Of a stretch of 64,000 bases of DNA, positions 1-8,541 are shown one piece after another. This DNA comes from Coraliomargarita algicola. Its GTDB lineage: Bacteria > Verrucomicrobiota > Verrucomicrobiia > Opitutales > Coraliomargaritaceae. The stretch lies in NCBI RefSeq assembly GCF_033878955.1, contig NZ_CP138858.1, positions 558,001-622,000 on the forward strand, in the 5' to 3' direction. The notes beneath the pieces were generated by a model that saw only the letters and a list, made by a program, of their open reading frames with translations, did no database searches and had not been told where the DNA came from. How positions within the stretch are numbered: the first letter of the stretch is position 1; each line of letters starts with the position of its first letter. The position numbers and the translations under genes are program-made.

Positions 1-752
1 GACAAAACGATGCCCCCAAAGTAAATAAACGCATCATATCCTTCAAAAATGGTCTGGCAGAATTGCCAGGACTACTAGCCAAAGCTTTGAACGGCTCGGT
101 ACACACATCCGTATCGATACAATCCATTCGACAGAATGAGCATGGTTGGCAGGTCATATGGAATGGCAACTCACAGCATTACGACCAAGTAATGCTAACC
201 ACGCCCGCGCACACCTTAGGCCAGCTACCAATATCAGAATCAATAAAAGCGGATCTGCGGCCCCTCAACAACATCGACTACCCTCCGGTATCAGTGCTGA
301 GCTTGGCGTTTAAACGCGCTTCAATCTCCCACCCCTTGGATGGCTTCGGCGTATTGGTGCCCGAATGCGAAGGGCGAAAGATTCTGGGTGCACTCTTTCC
401 TTCAAGTCTCTTTTCCGGGCGTGCCCCCGAAGACGAAGCTTTGTTGACAGTGTTCGTTGGCGGCGAGCGTCAACCCGAACTTGCCGTGCCACACACCAAG
501 ACACTCCTGACGAACGTGCTGCCGGAACTAGAAAGCATACTCGGTATATCAAGTGATCCGACCTTCGTGCATCACAAGCATTGGCCGCGGGCGATTCCAC
601 AATATAAGCTAGGCTATGGACAACAACTCGCACATATGAATGCCATTGAAGCCAATTACCCAGGCCTAAAACTGGCAGGAAATTATCGTGATGGAATTTC
701 ACTAAGCTACTGCATCGAATCCGCCGTCAAAGCCGACACTCACGACGAATGA
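1..752 (+). CDS. hemY: Protoporphyrinogen oxidase, C-terminal part (gene enters from outside the window)
   Basis: The open frame is already running at base 3, before any start codon, so the gene begins upstream and only the last 249 or so codons are visible. The remaining part reads like the C-terminal half of the FAD-dependent HemY/PPOX family, which oxidises protoporphyrinogen IX to protoporphyrin IX in heme synthesis. The visible start matches the family's 'SFKNGLAELP' segment, and the end has 'LKLAGNYRDGISLSYCIES', equivalent to the C-terminal FAD-binding 'GNY..GVSVGDCIESG' motif. The N-terminal Rossmann motif lies outside the window. Other FAD amine-oxidase-fold enzymes are possible but fit less well. 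A hairpin at 840-870 lies between this gene and the convergent one. Confidence 0.85.
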   Translation, partial: QNDAPKVNKRIISFKNGLAELPGLLAKALNGSVHTSVSIQSIRQNEHGWQVIWNGNSQHYDQVMLTTPAHTLGQLPISESIKADLRPLNNIDYPPVSVLSLAFKRASISHPLDGFGVLVPECEGRKILGALFPSSLFSGRAPEDEALLTVFVGGERQPELAVPHTKTLLTNVLPELESILGISSDPTFVHHKHWPRAIPQYKLGYGQQLAHMNAIEANYPGLKLAGNYRDGISLSYCIESAVKADTHDE

Positions 753-832
753 CCACCACTGCTCGCCACCTCCAGTAGCTGGCCGCCGGCACGTGCGCAA
801 TGCCTAGCGACGGTGGCCCACTCCTTGACAAT

Positions 833-870
833 AACAAAAAAATCCCCGCGTCCTGAGGATGCGGGGATTT
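833..870 (-). terminator. Rho-independent terminator for the cysteine-rich gene
   Basis: A perfect stem AAATCCCCGC / GCGGGGATTT closes an 11-base loop at 840-870. On the minus strand it is followed by a T-run (the A-rich 834-841 on the plus strand). It sits 24 bases past the stop of the minus-strand gene at 894 and may also stop hemY transcripts arriving from the other side. Confidence 0.8.
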
Positions 871-893
871 GAAAAATGAATCTAAAAAATCGA

Positions 894-1292
894 TTATTTG
901 CCGGCGCAACATGCCATCTTTGGCATGGGTAATGCAGCTGGTTTGCTAGCTTTCTTCTCTGCGCATTCGGATTTTTCAGCACAATCCTTCATATCAGCAC
1001 AGTCTTTTTTATCAGCACAGGCTGCAGGGGTGCCACAGTCTTTTTTAGTGTCGCAAGCGGCTTTCTCGGAGCAATCTTTCTTGTCCCCGCATGCAGTTTT
1101 CTCATCGCAATCCTTTTTCTCTGCACAGGCAGCAGCCTGCTTGTCGCAGTCTGCTTTCTTAGGAATATCGCATGCGAATGCCTTGGACTCGGACTTGGCA
1201 GGATGCGCCGCACCAGTGCCACACGAACCACAGTGCGCATGCGCTGTCATAGCAGCCGTTAAAAGTAGGAATGGAATCAGTAATTGTTTCAT
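894..1292 (-). CDS. Secreted cysteine-periodic small protein
   Basis: No named family is recognised. The 132-residue product starts with a clear Sec signal peptide (MKQLLIPFLLLTAAMTAHA, cleavage near residue 19). The start at 1292 was chosen because upstream residues in the same frame would bury this signal. The mature part is charged and holds 16 cysteines. In its middle, ten consecutive cysteines recur every sixth residue (C-x5-C, typically 'C-xxKKD-C' alternating with 'C-xxKAA-C'). HCGSC opens the mature protein and ACC lies near the end. Such regular cysteines suggest metal binding or a disulfide ladder on the cell surface; this is inference. It is monocistronic with its own terminator at 833-870. 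Confidence 0.75.
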   Translation of the reverse strand: MKQLLIPFLLLTAAMTAHAHCGSCGTGAAHPAKSESKAFACDIPKKADCDKQAAACAEKKDCDEKTACGDKKDCSEKAACDTKKDCGTPAACADKKDCADMKDCAEKSECAEKKASKPAALPMPKMACCAGK

Positions 1293-1375
1293 ATTTATAT
1301 TTGGATAGAGATGTGGAGTCATCGTAGTCATAAAACCACATTGGTTAGAACAGGTAATCAAAATATTATTCCGTA

Positions 1376-2158
1376 CTATTTTGCAAGTTCGACACGTTGA
1401 AAACTTACACTCCGTCCAGTAGCCGCATCGACCTCGATCAAACAACCTGCAATGCGTACATCGTCTTCTGCCACAGGGAAGCGACGCTTCATTCCATCCA
1501 GGAAGGTGGCGACGACCTGCTCCACATCACGTCCGAGCACCGAAGCATACGGCCCGCACATGCCAGCATCACTCAGATACGCAGTGCCTGCCGGCAAAAT
1601 ACGACCATCGGCGGTGGGCACGTGTGTATGAGTGCCCACGACTGCCGCGACACGTCCGTCGAGGTGCCATCCCAGCGCGATCTTTTCAGAAGTCGCTTCC
1701 ATATGTGCTTCCACAAAGACGGCATCGCACTGTGATGCTAACTCATTTAGTTTTGCATCCACCATGCGAAAAGGACAGCTGGACTTAAGCGCGAGATAAT
1801 TGCGCCCCAACACTGTCAGAATGCCGAGACGGAATCCGTCTTTTTCTACAATCAGATGTGTGCGACCGGGATTCTGCTCCGGCAGGTTCGCGGGGCGGCA
1901 AACCTGCTCCAACTGATCAATCTCGTTTTCGAAATTTTTCTGATCCCACACATGATCCCCCAGCGTGATGGCATCCACGCCAGCTGCAGTCAACGAGTCG
2001 GCGATTTTTTTGGTGATCCCTGCCCCACCAGCGGAGTTTTCAGCATTCGCGATCACGATATCCGCCCCCAACTCTTCACGCAGCTTCGCCACACGCTCTA
2101 TTACAAAATTTCGCCCAGGGCGCCCTACGATATCTCCTAAAAATAAAATCTTTGGCAT
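1376..2158 (-). CDS. ymdB: YmdB-family metallophosphoesterase (2',3'-cyclic nucleotide phosphodiesterase type)
   Basis: The 260-residue protein has the normal length for the YmdB/TIGR00282 family, binuclear-metal phosphoesterases that hydrolyse 2',3'-cyclic nucleotides. Metal-ligand motifs appear in order: 'LFLGDIVGRPG' near the N-terminus, 'IANAENSAGG', 'TLGDHVWD' (where relatives often have GNH), 'VFVEAHMEATSEK' and 'VVGTHTHVPTADGRILP'. The start at 2158 (MPKILFLGD) is chosen because it places the first motif at the N-terminus as in homologues; about 32 earlier in-frame codons look non-coding. It is a cytoplasmic enzyme with no signal peptide. It is divergent from the TonB receptor gene and followed by the cysteine-rich gene. 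Confidence 0.9.
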   Translation of the reverse strand: MPKILFLGDIVGRPGRNFVIERVAKLREELGADIVIANAENSAGGAGITKKIADSLTAAGVDAITLGDHVWDQKNFENEIDQLEQVCRPANLPEQNPGRTHLIVEKDGFRLGILTVLGRNYLALKSSCPFRMVDAKLNELASQCDAVFVEAHMEATSEKIALGWHLDGRVAAVVGTHTHVPTADGRILPAGTAYLSDAGMCGPYASVLGRDVEQVVATFLDGMKRRFPVAEDDVRIAGCLIEVDAATGRSVSFQRVELAK

Positions 2159-2305
2159 AATGCGAAGTAATAGAGATGCGACGCGCGCGTGCAAGGCAGG
2201 ATGATAGAACTTAATCAACACGACGCTGCCCTGCGCTTCAAATACCCCGCCCACCCATTAGCCAAACTACTTTAACAATCCTGCAAAACATCTCCTTATA
2301 GATAG

Positions 2306-2352
2306 TGAGACTCAGTTGCATTTTATTTGACCAATAAGGATACTGAGTCTCA
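2306..2352 (+). promoter_or_regulatory. Paired Fur-like boxes over the TonB-receptor promoter
   Basis: TGAGACTCAGTTGCA (2306-2320) and GGATACTGAGTCTCA (2338-2352) are imperfect 7-1-7 palindromes of the Fur-box type, and each is close to the reverse complement of the other (shared core TGAGACTCAGT). TTGCAT (2317-2322) and GATACT (2339-2344) are spaced 16 bases apart and could be the -35 and -10 elements, so a bound repressor would cover both. The TonB receptor starts at 2390. Iron regulation is inference. Confidence 0.5.
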
Positions 2353-2389
2353 TTAGCTCGCATTGATTCGATTTTGATCCACAAATAAC

Positions 2390-4360
2390 ATGAAAATACA
2401 ACAACTGAGAACACCACTCTACCTACTTGGCAGTTTCATAGCTGCGAATCTATCGGCACAAGACGCCATCAACCAGGAATCAATGCTTCTGGAAGAATCG
2501 GTCTTAACCGCAGAGCAAGAGCCGGGTAATTTCCTGGTCGACGAGCAAGAAATCGAACTGCTTCAAGCCAACGATCTCAGCGATCTGCTCTCGTATGAAT
2601 CCACCGTTGCAATCGGTGGCGGAGCGGCAGTCGCTCAAAAAATATATGTGCGCGGCTTTGAGGATACGTTGCTCAATGTCACTGTAGATGGAGCGCAACA
2701 AGCAGGTGAACTCTATCACCACCAGGGCCGCGTGCAGCTGGAGCCCGAGTTCATAAAAACCGTAGAACTCGACGCTGGAGCTGGAGCCGCGACCAGCGGC
2801 GCGGGCGCCCTCACGGGGGCTCTGCGCGTGACCACCAAGAACGCATTTGATATGTTAGAGCCAGGTCAGGATGTCGGTGCCTTGATTAAAGGCACTGCAG
2901 GTCTGAACGGGGATGACAGTTACAAAGGCGTATTTTCAGCATATGCCCGCGTAAACGAAAACATTGGCATTTTAGCAGCCTTCACACGCAGCACAGGTAA
3001 TGATTACGAAGACGGCAATGGCGACACGGTAGAACCGACAGGTTACGACTATGAGCGTGGATTTATCAAGGTGAACGGCGAATTCGGAGATCATGAAGTG
3101 AGCCTTTCCTACGAGAATCTGCATGATTACGGCACCTACTACCAGCGCCCGAACATGACCAACTTCACGGGCACCTACATACTGTCCGACCAGGAAATGA
3201 ACCGTGAAACACTCAGCTATAATCATCATTTCGACGCAGGTAATGATCTCTTGGATCTGGAAGCGACGCTTTACTGGACCAGCAGCGACTACAACAATCA
3301 CCTGAACACTACGGGTGCACTATACGGTGAAGGTGAATTAACGAGTCTAGGATATGACCTGCGTAACACGACGTCGCTCAGCGATCACACACTCACTTAC
3401 GGCACAGATCTTCGCATGGACGATGGCCATGGTGCCCAACAAGCCAGAGGCTCTGGTTCCAGCGACCAAAGCGCCTCTGTGCTAGGCCTCTACGCGCAAG
3501 ACAACTGGCAACTCAGCGATGCCCTACTCCTCTCCGCAGGCCTCCGTTATGACAGCTACCGGCACAAGGTCGATTCGGGGCTGGGCGATGGCATCGAAAA
3601 CAACAGCGACGGCTTTAGCCCCAATGTCAGTATCGAATGGGAAGCGCTGGATGGACTGACATTGCGCACGGCCTACTCCATGGCCTACCGTGGCGTTACA
3701 ATTCGTGAATCCTTCTTCAGTGGCCTCTATGAGCATAGCGAAGACATGGATGCAGAAGAAGCCGACAATTTTGAAGTGGGCATTGCCTACGAAAACAACG
3801 GCTTCTTTGCCCGTGCGACTTATTATGTCCAACATATCGACCATTACATCGATTTGGTCGACGTCGGGGGCACTTACTACTGGGGAGATTCAGGCGATGC
3901 CCGTGTCGAAGGTTACGAAATCGAAGTCGGTAAAGAGTGGGATGACTTACGCGTCAGCTTCGGCGTCTGGGAAGCCGACAATACGCTCAACGGTGACAAG
4001 CTCAACGACGGCAACCTGGGCCTCGGAACTTCAATCGGTCGCACATGGACCACAAAAGTCGATTATTCCATGCCTGAATATCGTCTCAATACTGGCCTCA
4101 GAGCTCGTCTAGTCGAAAGCGAATCAAACGACATCGCAGCCGATGCGCCCGACAAGAAAGGTTACTTTGTCACCGACCTGCACGCCAACTGGCAACCTTT
4201 TGAAGATACACCCATGACACTCTCTTTATCCGTGAATAATATCTTTGATAAATATTACTACGATCAAGCGACTTACGGCTACAGCTCGCGCACAGGCGAC
4301 AACATCGGATTCCCGTCCAAGGGCCGTGAACTGGTGGTCTCCGTTGCCTACAAATTCTAA
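2390..4360 (+). CDS. TonB-dependent outer-membrane receptor
   Basis: The 656-residue product has a signal peptide ending at 'LSAQ' (residue 24), then a plug domain (about 45-165) with 'DLLSYESTVAIGGG', 'KIYVRGFED' and 'GAGAATSGAGALTGALRV', then a 22-strand-type barrel rich in aromatic residues. It ends in the outer-membrane signature 'SVAYKF'. Such receptors import iron chelates, heme, cobalamin or other metal ligands with energy from TonB-ExbBD; the plug resembles metal/heme receptors, but the substrate cannot be read from sequence. Two Fur-like boxes upstream favour iron. A strong terminator follows at 4390-4427, so it is transcribed alone. Confidence 0.9.
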   Translation: MKIQQLRTPLYLLGSFIAANLSAQDAINQESMLLEESVLTAEQEPGNFLVDEQEIELLQANDLSDLLSYESTVAIGGGAAVAQKIYVRGFEDTLLNVTVDGAQQAGELYHHQGRVQLEPEFIKTVELDAGAGAATSGAGALTGALRVTTKNAFDMLEPGQDVGALIKGTAGLNGDDSYKGVFSAYARVNENIGILAAFTRSTGNDYEDGNGDTVEPTGYDYERGFIKVNGEFGDHEVSLSYENLHDYGTYYQRPNMTNFTGTYILSDQEMNRETLSYNHHFDAGNDLLDLEATLYWTSSDYNNHLNTTGALYGEGELTSLGYDLRNTTSLSDHTLTYGTDLRMDDGHGAQQARGSGSSDQSASVLGLYAQDNWQLSDALLLSAGLRYDSYRHKVDSGLGDGIENNSDGFSPNVSIEWEALDGLTLRTAYSMAYRGVTIRESFFSGLYEHSEDMDAEEADNFEVGIAYENNGFFARATYYVQHIDHYIDLVDVGGTYYWGDSGDARVEGYEIEVGKEWDDLRVSFGVWEADNTLNGDKLNDGNLGLGTSIGRTWTTKVDYSMPEYRLNTGLRARLVESESNDIAADAPDKKGYFVTDLHANWQPFEDTPMTLSLSVNNIFDKYYYDQATYGYSSRTGDNIGFPSKGRELVVSVAYKF

Positions 4361-4389
4361 AGTATACGGAAATACCCAACACTCAAATG

Positions 4390-4427
4390 GAGGTGTGGTC
4401 GCAAATTTGGCGGCCACACCTTTTTTT
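4390..4427 (+). terminator. Rho-independent terminator of the TonB receptor gene
   Basis: AGGTGTGGTCGC pairs with GCGGCCACACCT (one G-T style mismatch region) around a short A/T loop and is followed by seven T residues. It lies 30 bases after the stop codon. Confidence 0.85.
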
Positions 4428-4569
4428 ATAGTACCAATAGAATTGAATCAAAAATTTCATCGCAGAGTCTAAGCAATCATGCCCTATGTAAACGATCCGA
4501 ACCTCGATCAAAAAGATGCGCGATCAATTTGCAAGTGGCTGACAAAACGAGCAGCGATTCACCGAAACA

Positions 4570-5374
4570 ATGAAAGAACCCAAACAAGTAAGCCCCTTAC
4601 TATCCGTCCAATCACTCAAAGTCAGCCGCGCTGATGTCGATATCCTGAAGGGAATCAACTGGGAGATCCAGCCAGGCGAGAATTGGGCGATTTTAGGAGC
4701 CAATGGCTGTGGCAAGACCACCCTACTCTCCGCGATCACAGCCTATCGCGCGCCCTCTTCAGGCGAAATTCACGTCGGAGACGACACCTATGGTGAGAGT
4801 GACTGGAACGAAATCCGACAACAATTAGGCATCGTCAGCAGCGCCTTAACCCAGCGCGTGCCGGCAGATGAGTTTGGCATCGAAACAGGTACTCAGTGGC
4901 CAAAGCGCGCAGCTCGGCTATTGGACACGTGAAAAGAAAGTCGACACCCATAAAGCTCTACGCTGCCTAGGTAAAATGGGGGTCCGCTCACTCGCGAAAA
5001 GGCCTTGGGGCGTACTCAGCCAAGGCGAACGCCAGAAGGTATTTATCGCTCGCGCATTGATCAACGATCCCAGCCTGCTCATACTCGACGAGCCCTGCGC
5101 AGGGCTCGATCCGGTCGCACGTGAACGCTTTCTCAAGAGCTTACAGAAATTGGCTCGATTAAAAAAAGGCCCGGCCATCGTGCTGGTGACACACCACGTC
5201 GAAGAGATCATTCCGGAAATTACCCACGTGCTCTTATTAAAAAAGGGCAAAGTTTTCGCAGCCGGCCCCAAGCGCGAGGTGCTCTTAAACTCCGAAAAAA
5301 TGAGCCTAGCCTTCGGTGCCAACTTACAAGTTCAGGAAGATACGGCCAACCAGCGCTTCCGAATGACATTTTAA
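4570..5374 (+). pseudogene. ABC transporter ATP-binding protein (YlmA/ModF-like), split by a single-base frameshift
   Basis: Two overlapping frames together encode one complete ABC ATPase of about 267 residues. The first (from 4570) carries Walker A 'GANGCGKTTLL'. The second (in frame by about 4889, to 5374) carries the signature 'VLSQGERQKV', Walker B 'LLILDEPCAGLD' and the H-loop 'VTHHVEE'. Removing one G of the GG at 4888-4889 joins 'ADEFGIET' to 'VLSGQSAQLGYW', exactly as relatives read. With the extra G the first frame stops at 4932. No membrane partner is nearby, consistent with YlmA-type soluble ATPases. It is either a recent pseudogene, a sequencing error or, less likely, a programmed shift. 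Confidence 0.85.
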
Positions 5375-5450
5375 GCACGCTTCCGTGCTTGATTCGAGCG
5401 CGATTTGCTGTCTTCTTCCTTGCCCTTTCGCATGGGCGCACTGCTCGAAT
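5373..5450 (+). promoter_or_regulatory. Structured leader upstream of ilvB
   Basis: Two hairpins lie between the ABC gene and ilvB. AAGCACG-CTTC-CGTGCTT (5373-5390) overlaps the ABC stop codon. ATTCGAGC (5392-5399) pairs with GCTCGAAT (5443-5450) around an inner GCCC/GGGC stem. There is no T-run, so this is not a classic terminator; it could be mRNA leader structure. Function unknown. Confidence 0.3.
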
Positions 5451-5483
5451 ACTCTAAATACAACGCAAAAACACCACACACAC

Positions 5484-7268
5484 ATGAAAACCGATAAAGC
5501 AATCGACTTCCCAGAACAGGACGAAATTGGCCCCGAAATGAAGGGTGCAGATGTCTTGGTCGCCTCTCTTGAGCGCGAGGGTGTGGATGTGGTGTATGCC
5601 TATCCAGGTGGCGCTTCCATGGAGTTGCACCAAGCCCTCACAAAAAGCTCGAAGATCCGCACCATTCTTCCACGTATGGAGCAAGGTGGCGGCTTCATGG
5701 CTCACGGCCACGCCCGCACCACTGGCAAAGCCAGTGTATGCATGGCCACTTCGGGCCCAGGAGCCACCAATTTGGTGACCTGTATCGCAGACGCGTTCAT
5801 GGATAGCATCCCTCTGATCGCGATCACAGGTCAGGTGTATCAGCAATTTATCGGCAAAACCGCATTCCAAGAAACTGACTTTTTCGGAATGACACTACCG
5901 ATCGTGAAGCACAGTTTCCTCGTGCTCAACAAAGAAGACCTCCCCCGCGTAGTGAAGGAAGCCTTCCACATCGCCACTTCGGGGCGTCCCGGCCCGGTGG
6001 TGATCGACATTCCCAAGGATGTGCAACAAGCCATCTTTAAGCCGACATTTCCAGGCAAGATCGACATTCCAGGCTACAAAATCGAGTCAACCAAGCCTAA
6101 GGCTAGCGACGAAGAACTACTGGAAGTGCTCGACCTCATCAGCGGTGCAGAACGTCCAGTGCTCTACATCGGCGGCGGCATCATCTCCGCCGAAGCACAC
6201 CTTGAATTGCGCGAATTTGCCGAGCTCACTGGCGTGCCTGTCGCATCCACTCTGATGGGACTCGGCGCCTTTGACGCGGAGCACCCACAATCACTTTACT
6301 GGTTCGGCATGCACGGCACCGTTGCAGGCAATTGGGCTGTTTGCGATAGCGACATCCTGGTATGTGCCGGCGCACGTTTCGACGACCGCATCACCGGCGC
6401 AGTCAATAAATTCGCTCCGGATGCTGAGATCGTGCACATCGACATCGACGTATCCGAGCACAATAAAAACAAGCGCGTGCAGCACCCGATTCACTCAGAC
6501 GTAAAATACGCGCTCAAGCGACTGACCGAACTGGCCAAAGAAACTAAGTTCAAGAAACCCGATCTCACAGCTTGGTTCAAAACGATCAACGCATGGAAGG
6601 CAGAATACCCCTTCTCTTACGACAAGAGCGGCCACATTACCCAACAAGAAGCGATTGAGACACTCTACGAAGTGACTCAAGGTGACGCCATCATCACAAC
6701 AGGCGTAGGCCAGCACCAGATGTGGACTGCACAGTTTTTCAAGTTCCGCGAGCCACGCACCTACATCAGCTCGCTCGGCCTCGGAACCATGGGCTTCGGT
6801 CTGCCAGCTGCAATCGGCGCAAAAGTCGCCTTTCCCGACAAGTTGGTCGTCAACATCGACGGCGATGGCTGCTTCATGATGAACATCCAGGAACTCGCCA
6901 CGGCCAAGATCGAAAAAATCAATGCCAAGACCATTATCCTGAATAACCAACACCTTGGCATGGTGGTGCAGTGGGAAGATCTCCTTTACGAGAGTGTTCG
7001 CGGACAAACGATTCTGTGCGACAAGGACAATATTGGCGGTCCGGATAATATCGATGCGATCTATCCCGACTTTGTAAAAATCTCCGAAGGATTCGGGGTG
7101 GCGGGCAAACGTGTCATCAAACGCGAAGACTTGCGTGGCGCGATCGAAGAAATGATCGCTCACGATGGTCCGTATGTCCTGGAAGTGATCGTGCCCTACA
7201 CCGAACACGTGCTTCCAATGATCAAACAAGGCCTCTCTGCTAAAGAAATCTTAATTAAATCCGAATAA
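5484..7268 (+). CDS. ilvB: Acetolactate synthase, large (catalytic) subunit
   Basis: This ThDP-dependent enzyme condenses two pyruvates (or pyruvate and 2-oxobutyrate) in the first common step of branched-chain amino acid synthesis. The 594 residues show the usual three domains: N-terminal pyrimidine-binding with 'VVYAYPGGASMELHQAL' and catalytic glutamate in 'LPRMEQGGGFMAHGHAR', a central FAD/DHAP-like domain, and the C-terminal ThDP motif 'NIDGDGCFMMNIQELATA'. The start at 5484 is chosen over an in-frame ATG at 5385 because the upstream codons read as the hairpin leader, not protein. The regulatory subunit gene ilvN, often next door, is absent here: a terminator follows directly and a DUF481 gene comes next. 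Confidence 0.95.
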   Translation: MKTDKAIDFPEQDEIGPEMKGADVLVASLEREGVDVVYAYPGGASMELHQALTKSSKIRTILPRMEQGGGFMAHGHARTTGKASVCMATSGPGATNLVTCIADAFMDSIPLIAITGQVYQQFIGKTAFQETDFFGMTLPIVKHSFLVLNKEDLPRVVKEAFHIATSGRPGPVVIDIPKDVQQAIFKPTFPGKIDIPGYKIESTKPKASDEELLEVLDLISGAERPVLYIGGGIISAEAHLELREFAELTGVPVASTLMGLGAFDAEHPQSLYWFGMHGTVAGNWAVCDSDILVCAGARFDDRITGAVNKFAPDAEIVHIDIDVSEHNKNKRVQHPIHSDVKYALKRLTELAKETKFKKPDLTAWFKTINAWKAEYPFSYDKSGHITQQEAIETLYEVTQGDAIITTGVGQHQMWTAQFFKFREPRTYISSLGLGTMGFGLPAAIGAKVAFPDKLVVNIDGDGCFMMNIQELATAKIEKINAKTIILNNQHLGMVVQWEDLLYESVRGQTILCDKDNIGGPDNIDAIYPDFVKISEGFGVAGKRVIKREDLRGAIEEMIAHDGPYVLEVIVPYTEHVLPMIKQGLSAKEILIKSE

Positions 7269-7293
7269 GGCTCAGGATTTGCTCTTTATCCGC

Positions 7294-7326
7294 GGACTCC
7301 CACAAGTGGGAGTCCGTATTTTTTTT
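7294..7326 (+). terminator. Rho-independent terminator of ilvB, touching the next start codon
   Basis: A perfect 11-bp stem CGGACTCCCAC / GTGGGAGTCCG (7294-7317) is followed by TAT and a T-run to 7326. The next gene's ATG is at 7330, so the hairpin leaves no room for a ribosome-binding site of its own. Confidence 0.85.
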
Positions 7327-7329
7327 GTT

Positions 7330-8358
7330 ATGAAACCAACGACACTAGTCCTAATCTCCAGTATATTCATCAGCTCGATAGCCAACGCCGACGTCGTGCG
7401 CACAACTGACGGTGCGCAACTCATTGGCACCATCCAATTGATCGACAAAGGCGTCATCCACTTGGAGACCGCCTACGCAGGCGTCATCAAAATCAAGCAA
7501 GACCAAGTGGATAGCTTCCAATCGGATGCACCCCGTGTGGTTCGTCTCGCGAGCGGCACTGTAATGGCCGGAGCGATCGCGAGCAATGGTGGCGACAGCA
7601 TCCGTATTCAATCCGAAGATGGCGTGCTTGAAACCAGCACCACCAAAGTAGCCGCAGCTTGGGCTCCCACCGCGGAAGATCCTGAAGTGGCACGCAACCG
7701 CCGCGAATGGCGCTACGAAGCAAGTGTCGACCTAACTGGTAAGAAAGGTAATAGCGACAAGTTTCGTCTCGGCACTAGCTTTGACGCAGAGCTAAAAGGC
7801 CCGAACGACACCTTGGCCTTCTTCTTCGACTATGAGCAAGCAGAAGACAATGGAGACAAAACAGAAGACCGCACAGCTGGCGGCGCGTCTTATGAGTCCT
7901 TCTTTAGCGAAGTGCTCGGTTGGTATATCCGCACCGAACTGGAAAACGACCCAATCGACAACATTAAGCTACGTTCCACCAATGCAGCTGGTATGTCTTA
8001 TCGCCTGATCAACAAAGATCACCAAACACTGGTCGCCCGTTCTGGTCTCGGTTATCGCTACACCGCCTATGAGAACGATCAGGAAGACGAATCCAGCGCC
8101 ACACTCGACTTCGGTCTCGCGCACACATACCGCTTCCAAAATCATTTCAAGATGAAGAACGACCTCACTTTCGTTCCATCGATCAATGACTTCAGCACCT
8201 ACCGCGTCGTACACGATAGCGGCTTTGAAATCCCGGTCGGCAGCGGCGACAACTGGAAAGTTCGTATGGGCATCAAGAACGAATACGAAAGCGACACCAC
8301 AGCCGAAGAAAAAATGGATACTACGTACTACACCAAAATGGTGTATTCTTGGGACTAA
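7330..8358 (+). CDS. DUF481 (YdiY-like) outer-membrane protein
   Basis: The 342-residue protein begins with a signal peptide (cleavage after 'SSIANA', about residue 21). Residues 22-125 form short beta-rich repeats ('DVVRTTDGAQLIGTI', 'VRLASGTVMAGAI') typical of the N-terminal region of this family in PVC bacteria. The DUF481 barrel follows ('WRYEASVDLTGKKGNSDKF' to the C-terminal 'YYTKMVYSWD'). DUF481 proteins are predicted outer-membrane beta-barrels, some annotated as salt-induced; the role is unknown. The start is set by the signal peptide and lies only four bases after the T-run of the ilvB terminator, which is unusual. It is convergent with the nitrate operon. Confidence 0.85.
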   Translation: MKPTTLVLISSIFISSIANADVVRTTDGAQLIGTIQLIDKGVIHLETAYAGVIKIKQDQVDSFQSDAPRVVRLASGTVMAGAIASNGGDSIRIQSEDGVLETSTTKVAAAWAPTAEDPEVARNRREWRYEASVDLTGKKGNSDKFRLGTSFDAELKGPNDTLAFFFDYEQAEDNGDKTEDRTAGGASYESFFSEVLGWYIRTELENDPIDNIKLRSTNAAGMSYRLINKDHQTLVARSGLGYRYTAYENDQEDESSATLDFGLAHTYRFQNHFKMKNDLTFVPSINDFSTYRVVHDSGFEIPVGSGDNWKVRMGIKNEYESDTTAEEKMDTTYYTKMVYSWD

Positions 8359-8407
8359 TTGCCTGCGTTTAAGCAAGGCGATCAGCTAGTCATATAAGAA
8401 AGTTTTC

Positions 8408-8437
8408 AGTAGCCGAAGTCGCCAGACTTCGGCTACT
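8408..8437. terminator. 13-bp perfect hairpin between convergent genes
   Basis: AGTAGCCGAAGTC and GACTTCGGCTACT pair perfectly around GCCA. It lies between the DUF481 gene and the end of the nitrate operon (8542). There is no T-run on either side, so its strength as an intrinsic terminator is uncertain; position suggests a bidirectional transcript end. Confidence 0.55.
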
Positions 8438-8541
8438 TGCGTCTGTGCCTCCTCAGTACACTCACAACGGCGCTCGCCGTCATGCTAAACTGAACCGGTT
8501 AGCGATATGTAAATGCGAGTATCACCGGTGTTTCCCTCGCC

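Noticed and set aside
898..1308. Long open frame antisense to the cysteine-rich gene
   Set aside because: It only mirrors the regular codon pattern of the real gene, whose signal peptide, cysteine periodicity and terminator are convincing.
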